Assembly (NCBI GenBank): GCA_964579135.1
Contig: CAZOFD010000002.1
Coordinates: forward strand, 1 to 64,000
DNA from: CAG-390 sp964579135
Lineage (GTDB): Bacteria; Bacillota; Clostridia; Oscillospirales; CAG-272
DNA length: 64,000 nucleotides
Direction of reading: 5' to 3'
Below, one piece after another: positions 25,723-34,293 of the stretch. The notes beneath the pieces were generated by a model. That model was not told the origin of the DNA and ran no database searches. It was given only the letters and a program-made list of their open reading frames with translations. A program made the position numbers and the translations under genes. Each line of letters begins with the position of its first letter. Position 1 is the first letter of the stretch.

Positions 25723-25761
25723 AAAAATCTCCCGCAAGGCTTAGCCTTGCGGGAGATTTTT
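25723..25761. terminator. Bidirectional terminator between phosphofructokinase and hydrogenase operon
   Basis: An 18-bp perfect stem (25723-25740 with 25744-25761) and three-base loop, with A run on the left and T run on the right. Confidence 0.96.
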
Positions 25762-25779
25762 CGCTTTTCGCGTTATTGC

Positions 25780-27207
25780 TTATTTGATAACGGAGATAGC
25801 TTCCGTTATGGTTTTTTCGTATGCCTCTTTGCCGTATTTGTCGACTTCGGCTTTGTTCTTTTCGCCGTGGGTCAGGCAACCCGCGCCGCCGATACATCCG
25901 CCAACGCACGCCATACCCTCGATAAAGTTTGCGGCGAGAACGTTTTTGCTCTTTTTAAGCAGAGCGGTTCGGCAAGCCTCGATACCGTCGCAGATCTCGG
26001 GCTTGAGGACGAAGTCCGCGTCGAGCCCTTGCTCGCGCAGCCCCTGTGCGACAGCGTCGGACAATCCGCCGCTTCTTGCGAAAATTCTTCCGAAATAGGA
26101 GGCGTTGTCAAGCACGTCCTCTTCAAGCGAGGTAACGTCGATGTCACGGCTGTCTATCAGCGCTTGCAGTTCTTCAAACGTCATTACCGCGTCGACCCAC
26201 GGCTTGACGGTCTCTTTTTGCGCTTCCGCTTTTTTCGCCGTGCAAGGACCGATAAATACGACCTTGGCGTTTGCGTCAACGGTCTTTATGTATTTCGCGA
26301 TCGCACCCATAGGCGAAAGGTTGTGTGAAACGTAAGGAGTGAGAGCGGGGAAGTTCTTTTCGATATAATCAACGAAGGCGGGGCAGCATGAGCTCGTGAG
26401 GAAGCCCTTTTCCGTCAGCTCGCGAGATTCCGCCATAGCGACGATGTCGGCGCCGAGCGCCGCCTCGACTACGGTGTGGAAACCGAGCTCTTTGATCCCC
26501 GATATTACCTGACCGAGTTTCGCATACGTGAACTGGCTGGATATGGAGGGGGCGACTACGGCATACACCTTGTATTTTTCGTTGTTTTCGCTCTTTTTGA
26601 TGAGGTCTATAACCTTGAGAATGTAGGATTTGTCCGTAATGGCTCCGAAAGGACATTGATAAACGCAAGCTCCGCAAGAGATGCATTTGCCGTGGTCGAT
26701 GCTTGCCGCGTTATCCTCGTTGATGGATACGGCTTTGACTTTGCAGGCGTTTTGGCAGGGGCGCTTGCGGTTGACGATCGCGAAGAACGGGCATACCTTT
26801 GCGCAGGCGCCGCACTCGACGCATTTCGTTTTGTCGATCTTCGCAACGTGATTTTCGTCAAAAGTTATAGCGCCGCGCTTGCACACGTCCTCGCAACGGT
26901 GTGCAAGGCACCCGCGACACGAGTCGGTAACCTCGTAACCCGCCGCGGGACATTCGTCGCAGGCAATGTCGATTACTTGGATAACGTTCGGATCTTCGGG
27001 GTCGCCGCCCATCGCGAGCTTAACGCGCTCCGCGAGTATCGCACGCTCTTTGTATACGCAGCATCGCATAGTGGACGTCTTTCCGGGGACGATGGTTTTC
27101 GGGATGTCAAGCACCTTTTCGGCAAGTCTGTCAGCCCACGCTTCGCGTGCGACCTCGCGCAGGACCTTGTATTTGAGATGTTGTACCTTTGTGTCGAATT
27201 TACGCAT
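25780..27207 (-). CDS. [FeFe] hydrogenase-type protein, monomeric with ferredoxin domains
   Basis: Probably a catalytic [FeFe] hydrogenase of the group B type, reducing protons with ferredoxin. In 475 residues there is a Cys-rich N-terminal segment (CDECPAAGYEV ... CRGCLAHRCEDVC), two 4Fe-4S ferredoxin clusters (CVECGACAKVCPF and CISCGACVYQCPF), and the H-cluster motifs LTSSCCPAF, IGPCTAKKAEAQ and EGMACVGGCIGG, which together keep all four H-cluster cysteines and the proton-relay Cys. AAAGGA precedes the ATG. It is the last gene of the operon, ending in a shared terminator. Confidence 0.88.
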   Translation of the reverse strand: MRKFDTKVQHLKYKVLREVAREAWADRLAEKVLDIPKTIVPGKTSTMRCCVYKERAILAERVKLAMGGDPEDPNVIQVIDIACDECPAAGYEVTDSCRGCLAHRCEDVCKRGAITFDENHVAKIDKTKCVECGACAKVCPFFAIVNRKRPCQNACKVKAVSINEDNAASIDHGKCISCGACVYQCPFGAITDKSYILKVIDLIKKSENNEKYKVYAVVAPSISSQFTYAKLGQVISGIKELGFHTVVEAALGADIVAMAESRELTEKGFLTSSCCPAFVDYIEKNFPALTPYVSHNLSPMGAIAKYIKTVDANAKVVFIGPCTAKKAEAQKETVKPWVDAVMTFEELQALIDSRDIDVTSLEEDVLDNASYFGRIFARSGGLSDAVAQGLREQGLDADFVLKPEICDGIEACRTALLKKSKNVLAANFIEGMACVGGCIGGAGCLTHGEKNKAEVDKYGKEAYEKTITEAISVIK

Positions 27208-27233
27208 TTTTATCTATCCTTTTTATAAATATC

Positions 27234-28409
27234 TTAAAAATAACTGACTTTTATACGTTTTCCCATTTGCTTGAGACATTCGGAAAGCTCTTTGACCAAG
27301 TTCATTTTGATGTTGAAGTTGATCGGCAGATCGGGGTTTTGGTGAGCCGGGTTGATGGCTCTTCCGACGTAGAAATTGATGTCCGTGGCTTCCTCGAAAA
27401 GCAGGCGGCAGATGAGCGAGGCACCGTCGCGTTTGCAGCTCCAGTGCTCGTATGCCGTGTTGTCGGCAAGGTAATCCTTGGCATATTCGAGAACGCGGTT
27501 GACGGTGATAACTCCCTCGGTAACGAGGTCGACGCCCTCTATCTCCGCTGTGGGCGGGATGTCGGATACCTCGAAGTTTATGCTTGTGCGGAGCGGCTTG
27601 CCGAGATATTTCGCGACTATGGACGAGGTCGTTCCGCCGCAAACGATGTGTTTTCCCTCTTTTGAGAAGAAGAGCGACATCATCCTGTCGGCGTCGTCGC
27701 GATTGGCGGGGGGACCGAAAAGCAGATTCATCGGTTCGCGATTGCGAACGCGAACGACGCACGCCGTTGCGTCGTCGCCGGGTCTGCCGCCGTAAAGCCT
27801 ATTACATTCGTCGACCAAGATCGTGGAGAGCGTTTTAGCCGTGTATCCGGCATCGGAGAACATCTCCATAAAAGAGATGATGTCCTCCCGTTTCCAGCCG
27901 AAATTGTACGTCGTACCGAGACCGGCGTGCGGGCAACCGTCGCTCATTGCGATAAACAGATCGTTGTTTTCGAGGCGAATTACGGATTTGAATATTTTTT
28001 TCCCCTCGACGTTCATCTCTTCTTTGGGGTATTCGTAATTTTTGCCGCCGCGCAACATTATGATGCTCGGATTGTCGTACTGTATAAGCTCCGCTTCGCG
28101 GTTGTGCACGACGTGAATTATGGTAAAAGTCGAGTACGCCACCCCACGGACCGAGCATATCGGCAAAGTCGCGGCTATGGTCGAGACGCAATCCTCGATG
28201 GTAAGCCCCTCCGCCATCATAGTCGAGATGATCTTCGACGTAAGAGTGGAGAGTATGCTCGCCTTTACACCGCTTCCGAGCCCGTCGGCAAGAACGATAA
28301 CGGACGAATCTTCGCCTTGCTCGACAACGTCGACGTGATCGCCGCAAAGTTGCTCGCCGTCGTGGTTGATGCTCTTGTATCCGACGTCAACGCAAAGTTC
28401 ATTCATCAT
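27234..28409 (-). CDS. SpoIIE-type PP2C serine phosphatase
   Basis: A soluble PP2C-family protein phosphatase. The metal-binding acidic motifs are visible: DHVDVVEQGEDSSVIVLADGLGSG (residues ~24-47, quoted in outline), FIAMSDGCP, and GGRPGDDATACVV. Unlike true SpoIIE it has no membrane segments. After the phosphatase domain (~1-240) comes a ~150-residue domain with HIVCGGTTSSIVAKYLGK. It overlaps the sensory hydrogenase gene by 8-11 bases, which ties its dose to the sensor. The natural substrate, probably a phosphorylated anti-sigma antagonist, is not encoded nearby. Confidence 0.87.
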   Translation of the reverse strand: MMNELCVDVGYKSINHDGEQLCGDHVDVVEQGEDSSVIVLADGLGSGVKASILSTLTSKIISTMMAEGLTIEDCVSTIAATLPICSVRGVAYSTFTIIHVVHNREAELIQYDNPSIIMLRGGKNYEYPKEEMNVEGKKIFKSVIRLENNDLFIAMSDGCPHAGLGTTYNFGWKREDIISFMEMFSDAGYTAKTLSTILVDECNRLYGGRPGDDATACVVRVRNREPMNLLFGPPANRDDADRMMSLFFSKEGKHIVCGGTTSSIVAKYLGKPLRTSINFEVSDIPPTAEIEGVDLVTEGVITVNRVLEYAKDYLADNTAYEHWSCKRDGASLICRLLFEEATDINFYVGRAINPAHQNPDLPINFNIKMNLVKELSECLKQMGKRIKVSYF

Positions 28410-30075
28410 TGTTCAGGGATTCCTTTAACTTTGTGAGCGCGATCTTCGTTTCGGCGGCTGTTTCGCCGAGCAACGAGGCGATCTCCTGCACGATTCGCAT
28501 TTGTTTGTCGACCACCTTGTCCGCGATTTCGGCGGTATGGCGGCTGATATTTTCTTTTTTGCTGCGCTCCCGCTCTTCGTCGGTAACGTCGCGCATAATG
28601 CAGATTATAAGGTGATAATCCGAATCGTAAACGACGGATTGCTCCACGTATTTTTTGTACTCGGCGAGAAATACTCGCTTGTCGCGCACGCTTCGGTGCG
28701 TTTCGCGGACTTGAACGAATATTTGCGGGTCGAGTATCCGCACCACTTGATCCCCGAGGACGTCGGAGGCGGCGCGTATGTTCATTATCTTGCGTGCGGA
28801 GGCGTTTATTTGTTGCACTTCGAGCTTTTCGTTTAATACGATAAGCCCGTTGGGCGTGTTGTTTATTATCGCGTCGGAAAAGCTCTCCGCTTTGTCTTTG
28901 AGATACGGCAAACACATCGATATCTCGGCTTTGCCTTGGAGAACGGCGATCGCTTTTTCGCGACACGTGTTATATCCGCAAGAACCGCAGTTAAGCTCGT
29001 CCGCGGGGCGCATTTTCCCCATTTGCCGCAGCACTTCGGCGATCTCGGTCTCGGACGGCGGCTGCAAACGCTTTTCTATAACGGCGAAATGCTTTTTCAG
29101 ATCGAGAAACGACGGTTGCTCGACTTCAAAGTCTTTTTTGCCGGTGTATTTTGCGACAGCCGCGTAATCTTTGACGGGCGAACGATGCGTGCGGTCCATA
29201 GCGGGTCCGCCGACGCAACTGCCGACGCAAGCGGACATCTCGATAAAGCAACGGTGGATCTTTCCGCCCTCGACGTCTTTAAGTGCCGCCATACAGTTTT
29301 CGACTCCGTCGACGGCAAGGTAAGTATATCCCTCGGGTTTGTCCATAGCGGAGAGAATTCCGCCCGTCGTCGGGAAAGATCGCGCGCGGCTGTTTTCCGT
29401 AACGTCGGTTTCGGGCGCGAGCGATATCTTTTCCGTATTCAGCCACCCGGTCAGCTCGTCAAAGGTCAAAACCGCGTCGACTATGCCGTCGTAATGCTCC
29501 GCTTCGTCTTTTTTGGCGACGCAAGGCCCGATAAAAACGGTTTTTGCCGTCGGTACGCGCCGCTTTATATCCGTGCAGTGCGCCTGCATCGGCGAGAGAA
29601 CGTCGGCAAGGTACGGCAACGTCGCGGGATAATATTTTTGTATCAGCAGGTTAACGGTGTGGCAACAGGAGCTTATGAGCACGTCGCGCTTTTCATCCTT
29701 TAAAAGGCGTTCGTACTCGCGCTTGACTATCGTTGCGCCGAGTGCCGTTTCCTCGACCTCGGAAAATCCGAGCTTTTTTAAGGCGTCGCGCATCCGTTCT
29801 ATGCCGACGCCGGGATAATTCGCAATGAACGACGGAGCGAGACTGACGTATATCGGGTCGCCGCTTTGCAGCATTACCTTGACTTTTTCGAGTTCGCTCG
29901 TGATCTCTTTTGCGTTTTGCGGGCAAACAACAAAGCACTGACCGCAAAGAATACATTCGTTGCCTATGATATGCGCCTGGTTTGCCGAAAAGCGTATGGC
30001 TTTAACGGGACAGTGGCGAATACATTTGTGGCAGTTTTTGCAGTTCGATTTTTTTAGTGTTAAACAGTTTGCCAT
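28399..30075 (-). CDS. Sensory [FeFe]-hydrogenase-like protein with PAS domain (HydS/HsfB type)
   Basis: It likely senses H2 or redox state and signals to the phosphatase. Of 558 residues, an N-terminal double ferredoxin domain (CKNCHKCIRHCPVKAI and CILCGQCFVVCPQ) is followed by a hydrogenase large-subunit domain with ISSCCHTVNLL, IGPCVAKKDEAEHY and MSACVGSCVGGP (H-cluster cysteines kept). Next is an Fe-S domain CGSCGYNTCREKA, then a PAS domain (~410-520, SDAIINNTPNGLIVLNEKL) and a helical C terminus. This resembles group C sensory hydrogenases, some of which are known to associate with PP2C phosphatases. AAAGGA precedes the ATG. Confidence 0.9.
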   Translation of the reverse strand: MANCLTLKKSNCKNCHKCIRHCPVKAIRFSANQAHIIGNECILCGQCFVVCPQNAKEITSELEKVKVMLQSGDPIYVSLAPSFIANYPGVGIERMRDALKKLGFSEVEETALGATIVKREYERLLKDEKRDVLISSCCHTVNLLIQKYYPATLPYLADVLSPMQAHCTDIKRRVPTAKTVFIGPCVAKKDEAEHYDGIVDAVLTFDELTGWLNTEKISLAPETDVTENSRARSFPTTGGILSAMDKPEGYTYLAVDGVENCMAALKDVEGGKIHRCFIEMSACVGSCVGGPAMDRTHRSPVKDYAAVAKYTGKKDFEVEQPSFLDLKKHFAVIEKRLQPPSETEIAEVLRQMGKMRPADELNCGSCGYNTCREKAIAVLQGKAEISMCLPYLKDKAESFSDAIINNTPNGLIVLNEKLEVQQINASARKIMNIRAASDVLGDQVVRILDPQIFVQVRETHRSVRDKRVFLAEYKKYVEQSVVYDSDYHLIICIMRDVTDEERERSKKENISRHTAEIADKVVDKQMRIVQEIASLLGETAAETKIALTKLKESLNNDE

Positions 30076-30089
30076 TTCGAATCGTCCTT

Positions 30090-30353
30090 TTATTCTTTAT
30101 CTTTTTCGACGGCGGGAAGTACGACGTCGCGCCAAAAAGTTTCAAAGGATGCGGGGGTAACAGACGTATGAACGTCGTCGTTAACACAGACCGTAACGCC
30201 GGTGCGGTTGCAGTTGCCCGTGCAAAAACTGCCGGTCAAAGCTATGTGATCCTCGAGAGAATTGTCTTTGACGGCTTTTTGCAGAAGATCCACTATCTCG
30301 GGAGCGCCTCTGAGGTGGCAGGAACTGCCTATGCAAATTTGCACTATGACCAT
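30090..30353 (-). CDS. Thioredoxin-fold [2Fe-2S] ferredoxin, copy 2
   Basis: An 87-residue thioredoxin-like ferredoxin related to the C-terminal half of NuoE/HydC. The cluster ligands are CIGSSCHLRG near the N terminus (C-x4-C) and FCTGNCNRTG (C-x3-C), then VTVCVNDDVHTSVTP. It probably carries single electrons for the hydrogenase-like proteins downstream. It lies 36 bases after copy 1. The start ATG at 30353 has only a weak upstream site. Confidence 0.87.
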   Translation of the reverse strand: MVIVQICIGSSCHLRGAPEIVDLLQKAVKDNSLEDHIALTGSFCTGNCNRTGVTVCVNDDVHTSVTPASFETFWRDVVLPAVEKDKE

Positions 30354-30389
30354 TTCAGCTCTATTTGCGTTTCGTTTTCGTCTCGCCTG

Positions 30390-30638
30390 TTATGCGTTTG
30401 CGAGTTTTGCGACGATCTCGCGATCGAAAAATTCTTCGGCGGTGTCGGGGGAAACGGAGTGGAACTCTCCGTCAAGATTTACGCAAACGCCTTTTTGGCA
30501 GTTACCGAGGCAAAAAGTGCCGCCGAGCTCGACCTTATCCTCGAGCGAGTGCTGAGCTATCAGCTTTTGAAATTTCTCCACTACTTGACGCGAGCCTTTT
30601 ATATGGCAGGAACTGCCGATGCAAACGGTCAATTTCAT
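30390..30638 (-). CDS. Thioredoxin-fold [2Fe-2S] ferredoxin, copy 1
   Basis: An 82-residue paralogue of the next gene and the first gene of the hydrogenase operon. It has CIGSSCHIKGSRQVVE, then TFCLGNCQKGVCVNLDGE with the second Cys pair, and FHSVSPDTAEEFF at the end. GGAGACAAC precedes the ATG at 30638. Two such domains in tandem without a NuoF/HydB flavoprotein is unusual; they may pass electrons to the sensory or catalytic hydrogenase. Confidence 0.88.
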   Translation of the reverse strand: MKLTVCIGSSCHIKGSRQVVEKFQKLIAQHSLEDKVELGGTFCLGNCQKGVCVNLDGEFHSVSPDTAEEFFDREIVAKLANA

Positions 30639-30896
30639 TGTTTGTTGTCTCCATTCTTTATTTCGTCGCGCTGCGACGGATATTTTTGACGTGATTCGGG
30701 GCAAGCTTGCGTTGCTTTGCGAGCTTTTGCCGTAAGCGCGGCGATACCTTTCGCCAAAGGCGAGAAAAACTCGCCGCGGTCATATATACCGAACTTCGGC
30801 TTTGGGCACGTTGCCGCAAAACCTTTCGCACTCAGACGAAACGGACGTTTCGACGAGAGTCGTTGCCGTTGAATCACGACACTGCATACACAATAT

Positions 30897-30925
30897 ATAA
30901 TAGCATAAAATCCGTTGTACTTCAA
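30897..30925 (-). promoter_or_regulatory. SigA-type promoter of the hydrogenase-phosphatase operon
   Basis: Minus strand TTGAAG (30920-30925), 17 bases, TATTAT (30897-30902). The leader to the first ferredoxin gene is about 250 bases; no riboswitch motif is recognised in it. Confidence 0.78.
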
Positions 30926-31056
30926 CATTTTTATATGTAATTTATCTGCAAAAATTCGGATATCGACAATATTTTGTCAATCGGGACGAATATTTTCCGT
31001 GTCGGGGCGTATAGGTCTCGGCTCTTTGCGCGGTGCGAAACGTTTTGCGCTCGTAC

Positions 31057-31228
31057 GCGACGTTTGGAGGTTCGCGACGTTGGGGCGCGCGTCACGAGTT
31101 TTTTGGATTGTCACGTTTTTTCGGTCGTAACGGTTTTTGGGTTGTTTACGGCTTTTAGATCGTTACGGCTTTTTGGTCGTCACGGCTTTGAGGTCGTCAC
31201 GTTTTTGGGGTCGTTACGTTTTTTGGGC
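31057..31228. repeat. Tandem repeat, about ten imperfect 17-bp units
   Basis: Units start at 31057, 31074, 31091, 31110, 31127, 31144, 31162, 31179, 31196 and 31213; most are exactly 17 bases, others 16, 18 or 19. The rough consensus is GTCACGGTTTTTGGGTC, with GTNACG strongest. It lies in a gene-free region of about 1 kb (30639-31636) between the hydrogenase operon promoter and the topoisomerase gene. No reading frame with support crosses it. Confidence 0.78.
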
Positions 31229-31554
31229 GTTTCGTGCGCCCGTTGCTCTTTGCGCGAAAGTTTTGCGACGGTAGGCGTAACTTTTGCGTTCGCTCGGAAA
31301 GTTTATGTGGGTTTCGGCATATATGCGGCATATACGCGGTATATAAGCATCGCTTTGAGATTTGAATTTTGCGCATTGCACTTCTCGCACGTTTTTAGGC
31401 AAAAACGTGCGGCGGCTGTATTTGCGTCCTAAAAAGCCGAAAAACACAGATGATGCAAAATGTAAATCTAATAAAAAATCAAATATGCGTCTAACTCAAA
31501 GGCATTTCTTGCAAAAACGTTTAACGCATATAAAACAACACGTAAAAATAGGTG

Positions 31555-31583
31555 TTGCAAAAACGAAAAAAATAGGCTATAAT
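31555..31583 (+). promoter_or_regulatory. SigA-type promoter of the topoisomerase gene
   Basis: TTGCAA (31555-31560), 17 bases, TATAAT (31578-31583). The spacer contains AACGAAAAAAATA, found again in the galK promoter. Confidence 0.85.
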
Positions 31584-31636
31584 AAAATCGTGTAAATATG
31601 CGGATCAAAGCATAATTGATAAAGGAAAACGATAAA

Positions 31637-33787
31637 ATGGCAAAATCTGCAACAAAAGAGCAAGGCTTGACGGAGCGCGCGAGAGGCGGAAAGCGCAACG
31701 TGGCGAACGACGAGCTCCTCTCGACGGGCGGCGTCGCGAAACCCGATTCCGTCGCGAAAAAAAACGCAACGAAAAGTGGCAAGACCTCTAAAGGGGAAAA
31801 TCAGTACGACGATCAAGCCATCGTTATGCTCAAAGGTGCGGACAGGGTGCGCAAGCGCCCGAGCATCATATTCGGCTCCGATTCGCTTGAGGGGTGCAAG
31901 CAGGGCTTCTTCGAGATACTTGCGAACTCGATAGACGAGGCGAATGCGGGGCACGGTAAAGAGATACGCGTAACCGTTTTTGCCGACCATTCGATAGAGG
32001 TCGAGGATTTCGGACGCGGTGTGCCTCTCGGATACAACGAAAAGGAAGGGCGTTACAATTGGGAGCTCGTTTTTTGCGAGCTTTTTGCCGGAGGTAAAAT
32101 GGACAACAACGCCGCGGACGCCGCTTATAAATGTTCGCTCGGAACGAACGGCGTCGGAGCTTGCGCCACGCAGTACGCGTCGTCCTATATGAACGTTGAT
32201 TCGTTCGACGGAAAAAAAGTCAGTTTTATAAGCTTTAAAAAGGGCGAGCCCGTCGGTGAGCTCGAAACTCGCGACCTTGCCCCGTCGGAGCGGAGAACGG
32301 GTACGATCATTCGTTGGCTGCCGGATCTTGAGGTCTTTACGGATATAAACATACCGCCGGAGCATTTCGAGGATATAATGCACCGTCAGGCGGCGATAAA
32401 CTTCGGCGTTAAGTTCGTGCTTATGCAGGAGACGGCTGACGGCTCTTTTACCGAAAAAGAGTATTATTATCCCGGCGAAGACGGACTTTGCGCATACGTT
32501 CGCGAACTGACTGGGGACAGATCGATAACGGAGCCCGTTTTTTGGCATTCGACCGATCGCGGTCGTGACAGGGACGACAAAGAGGATTATCCGCTTGAGG
32601 CGGACTATTCGTTCTGCTTTACGCAGGCGGCGGGACTTCAGGAATACTATCACAATTCAAGCTGGCTCGAGCACGGCGGCTCGCCCGACAAAGCGGTAAA
32701 GACCGCTTTCGTCTACGCCGTGGACAAGCACCTGAAAAAAATAGGCAAATACAATAAAACGGAAACGAAAATAACTTTCCCCGATATTGCGGACAGCCTT
32801 GTGATCGTTATAAGCAGCCATTCGACGATCGCGTCGTATGAGAATCAGACAAAAAAAGCCATAACGAATTCTTTTATACAAGAATCTATGGCAAATTATC
32901 TGAAGAGGAGCCTCGATATTTATTTTACCGAGCACCCTACGGAAGCGGATAAGATCGCCAATCAAATACTGATAAACAAGCGCAGTCGCGAAAATGCCGA
33001 AAAAACGCGAATCGACATAAAAAAGAAACTCACGGGAACGATCGACGCGGCAAACAGAGTAGAAAAGTTCGTTAACTGTCGCAGCAGAGATCCCGAGGTG
33101 CGCGAACTTTATATAGTTGAGGGAGATTCGGCGCTTACGTCTTGCAAATTGGCGCGGAACGGTGAGTTTCAGGCGATAATTCCCGTCAGAGGAAAAACGC
33201 TGAACTGTATGAAAAGCGATTATAAGCAGATATTCGAAAACGAGATAATCGTGGATCTGCTTCGCGTTATAGGTTGCGGCGTTGAGTTGCCCGGCAAAGT
33301 CAGGGTAAAAAACGATATGGCATCGTTCGACTACGAGGCTTTGCGGTGGGCGAAGATCATTATTTGTACCGATGCGGACGAAGACGGATTTCAGATACGT
33401 ACCTTGCTCCTTACGATGTTTTACCGATTGTTGCCTACGCTGATAGAAAAAGGAAAGATCTTTATAGCGGAGTCGCCGCTGTTCGAGATAACCTCGGGTG
33501 GCGAAACGTTTTTTGCATATAACGAATCCGAAAAGATCGAGATACTCAAAAAGATAGGCGACAAAAAATATACTTTGCAACGCTCCAAGGGACTCGGCGA
33601 AAACGAGCCCGAGATGATGTCGCTGACGACTATGTCTCCCGCAACGCGCCGATTGATAGCGATAAAGCCGAGCGACGCCGCCGCGACGGAAGAGATATTC
33701 GATACTTTGCTCGGCAACAATTTGTCGGGCAGAAAGACTTTTATCGCCGAGAACGCCGGGAAATATATGAAAGACGCCGATATATAA
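31637..33787 (+). CDS. Type IIA DNA topoisomerase, B subunit (ParE/GyrB-like variant)
   Basis: The ATPase and TOPRIM subunit of a type II topoisomerase. The 716-residue protein has the GHKL ATPase motifs ILANSIDEANAGHG, VEDFGRGVPLGYN and LGTNGVGACATQ. Its TOPRIM domain has YIVEGDSALTSCKLARNG (~residue 495), VRGKTLNCMKSDY and DADEDGFQIRTLLLTMFYRL. The usual EGDSAGGSAKQGR is replaced by EGDSALTS, marking a divergent branch seen in Clostridia. The first ~60 residues are a low-complexity charged extension. No A subunit gene follows. AAAGGA precedes the ATG. Confidence 0.88.
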   Translation: MAKSATKEQGLTERARGGKRNVANDELLSTGGVAKPDSVAKKNATKSGKTSKGENQYDDQAIVMLKGADRVRKRPSIIFGSDSLEGCKQGFFEILANSIDEANAGHGKEIRVTVFADHSIEVEDFGRGVPLGYNEKEGRYNWELVFCELFAGGKMDNNAADAAYKCSLGTNGVGACATQYASSYMNVDSFDGKKVSFISFKKGEPVGELETRDLAPSERRTGTIIRWLPDLEVFTDINIPPEHFEDIMHRQAAINFGVKFVLMQETADGSFTEKEYYYPGEDGLCAYVRELTGDRSITEPVFWHSTDRGRDRDDKEDYPLEADYSFCFTQAAGLQEYYHNSSWLEHGGSPDKAVKTAFVYAVDKHLKKIGKYNKTETKITFPDIADSLVIVISSHSTIASYENQTKKAITNSFIQESMANYLKRSLDIYFTEHPTEADKIANQILINKRSRENAEKTRIDIKKKLTGTIDAANRVEKFVNCRSRDPEVRELYIVEGDSALTSCKLARNGEFQAIIPVRGKTLNCMKSDYKQIFENEIIVDLLRVIGCGVELPGKVRVKNDMASFDYEALRWAKIIICTDADEDGFQIRTLLLTMFYRLLPTLIEKGKIFIAESPLFEITSGGETFFAYNESEKIEILKKIGDKKYTLQRSKGLGENEPEMMSLTTMSPATRRLIAIKPSDAAATEEIFDTLLGNNLSGRKTFIAENAGKYMKDADI

Positions 33788-34293
33788 CCGCGCGGCGACG
33801 TGTTGCTTGCGCGTGTGCTGTGTGCACGCAGCGCGGCACGTACGCCTTGCTGCCGTATGTCGCTTAAGGCACAAAGCGGCGGCATACGGCGCACCGATTG
33901 TATACCGAGGTCGGCTAACGGCGCAAAGTGCGCGGTAAGAGACGAGAAAAAGAATATCGCGTATATTCGCCGCGAAAGCATTATCATTATAAAATAAAAA
34001 GCGCAGCCTCTGCCGCGAGGTCGCGCTTTTTTACGTGCTGTTGCACAGCCTTTTTAGCAAACGACAAAGACAAAGCGCCTTGCACCGTACGAGCAAAGTC
34101 CGCAAGGACGATAAGGCTGCTGCGTGAGCGTATGATCGCTTAGTCCTCGGCTCGGCAGGGGATCGGGCAGAACGCGCGGATGCAATCTGTGCTTTGCGTG
34201 CGCAGGTGCGTGTGGGAACGCCGATACCGTTTGGATTCGATCGATATTGCTTCCTAAACGGCTATCCGAATTTGCGAAAGCATTGCGTCGGTT
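33788..34293. other. 500-base intergenic region between topoisomerase and ZIP transporter genes
   Basis: Contains one terminator-like hairpin (33997-34032). I see no supported gene, no repeat and no further structure; the remaining 260 bases next to the transporter gene are featureless. Confidence 0.55.
33997..34032. terminator. Terminator-like hairpin
   Basis: AAAAGCGC...GCGCTTTT (33997-34004 with 34023-34030) and inner CCTC/GAGG, flanked by A and T runs. It could serve both convergent genes, although it lies 210 bases after the topoisomerase stop. Confidence 0.75.

Noticed and set aside
30960..31432. Frames across the 17-bp array (up to 152 residues)
   Set aside because: The Phe/Val/Arg-rich translation only reflects the repeat; no start site or family resemblance is seen.
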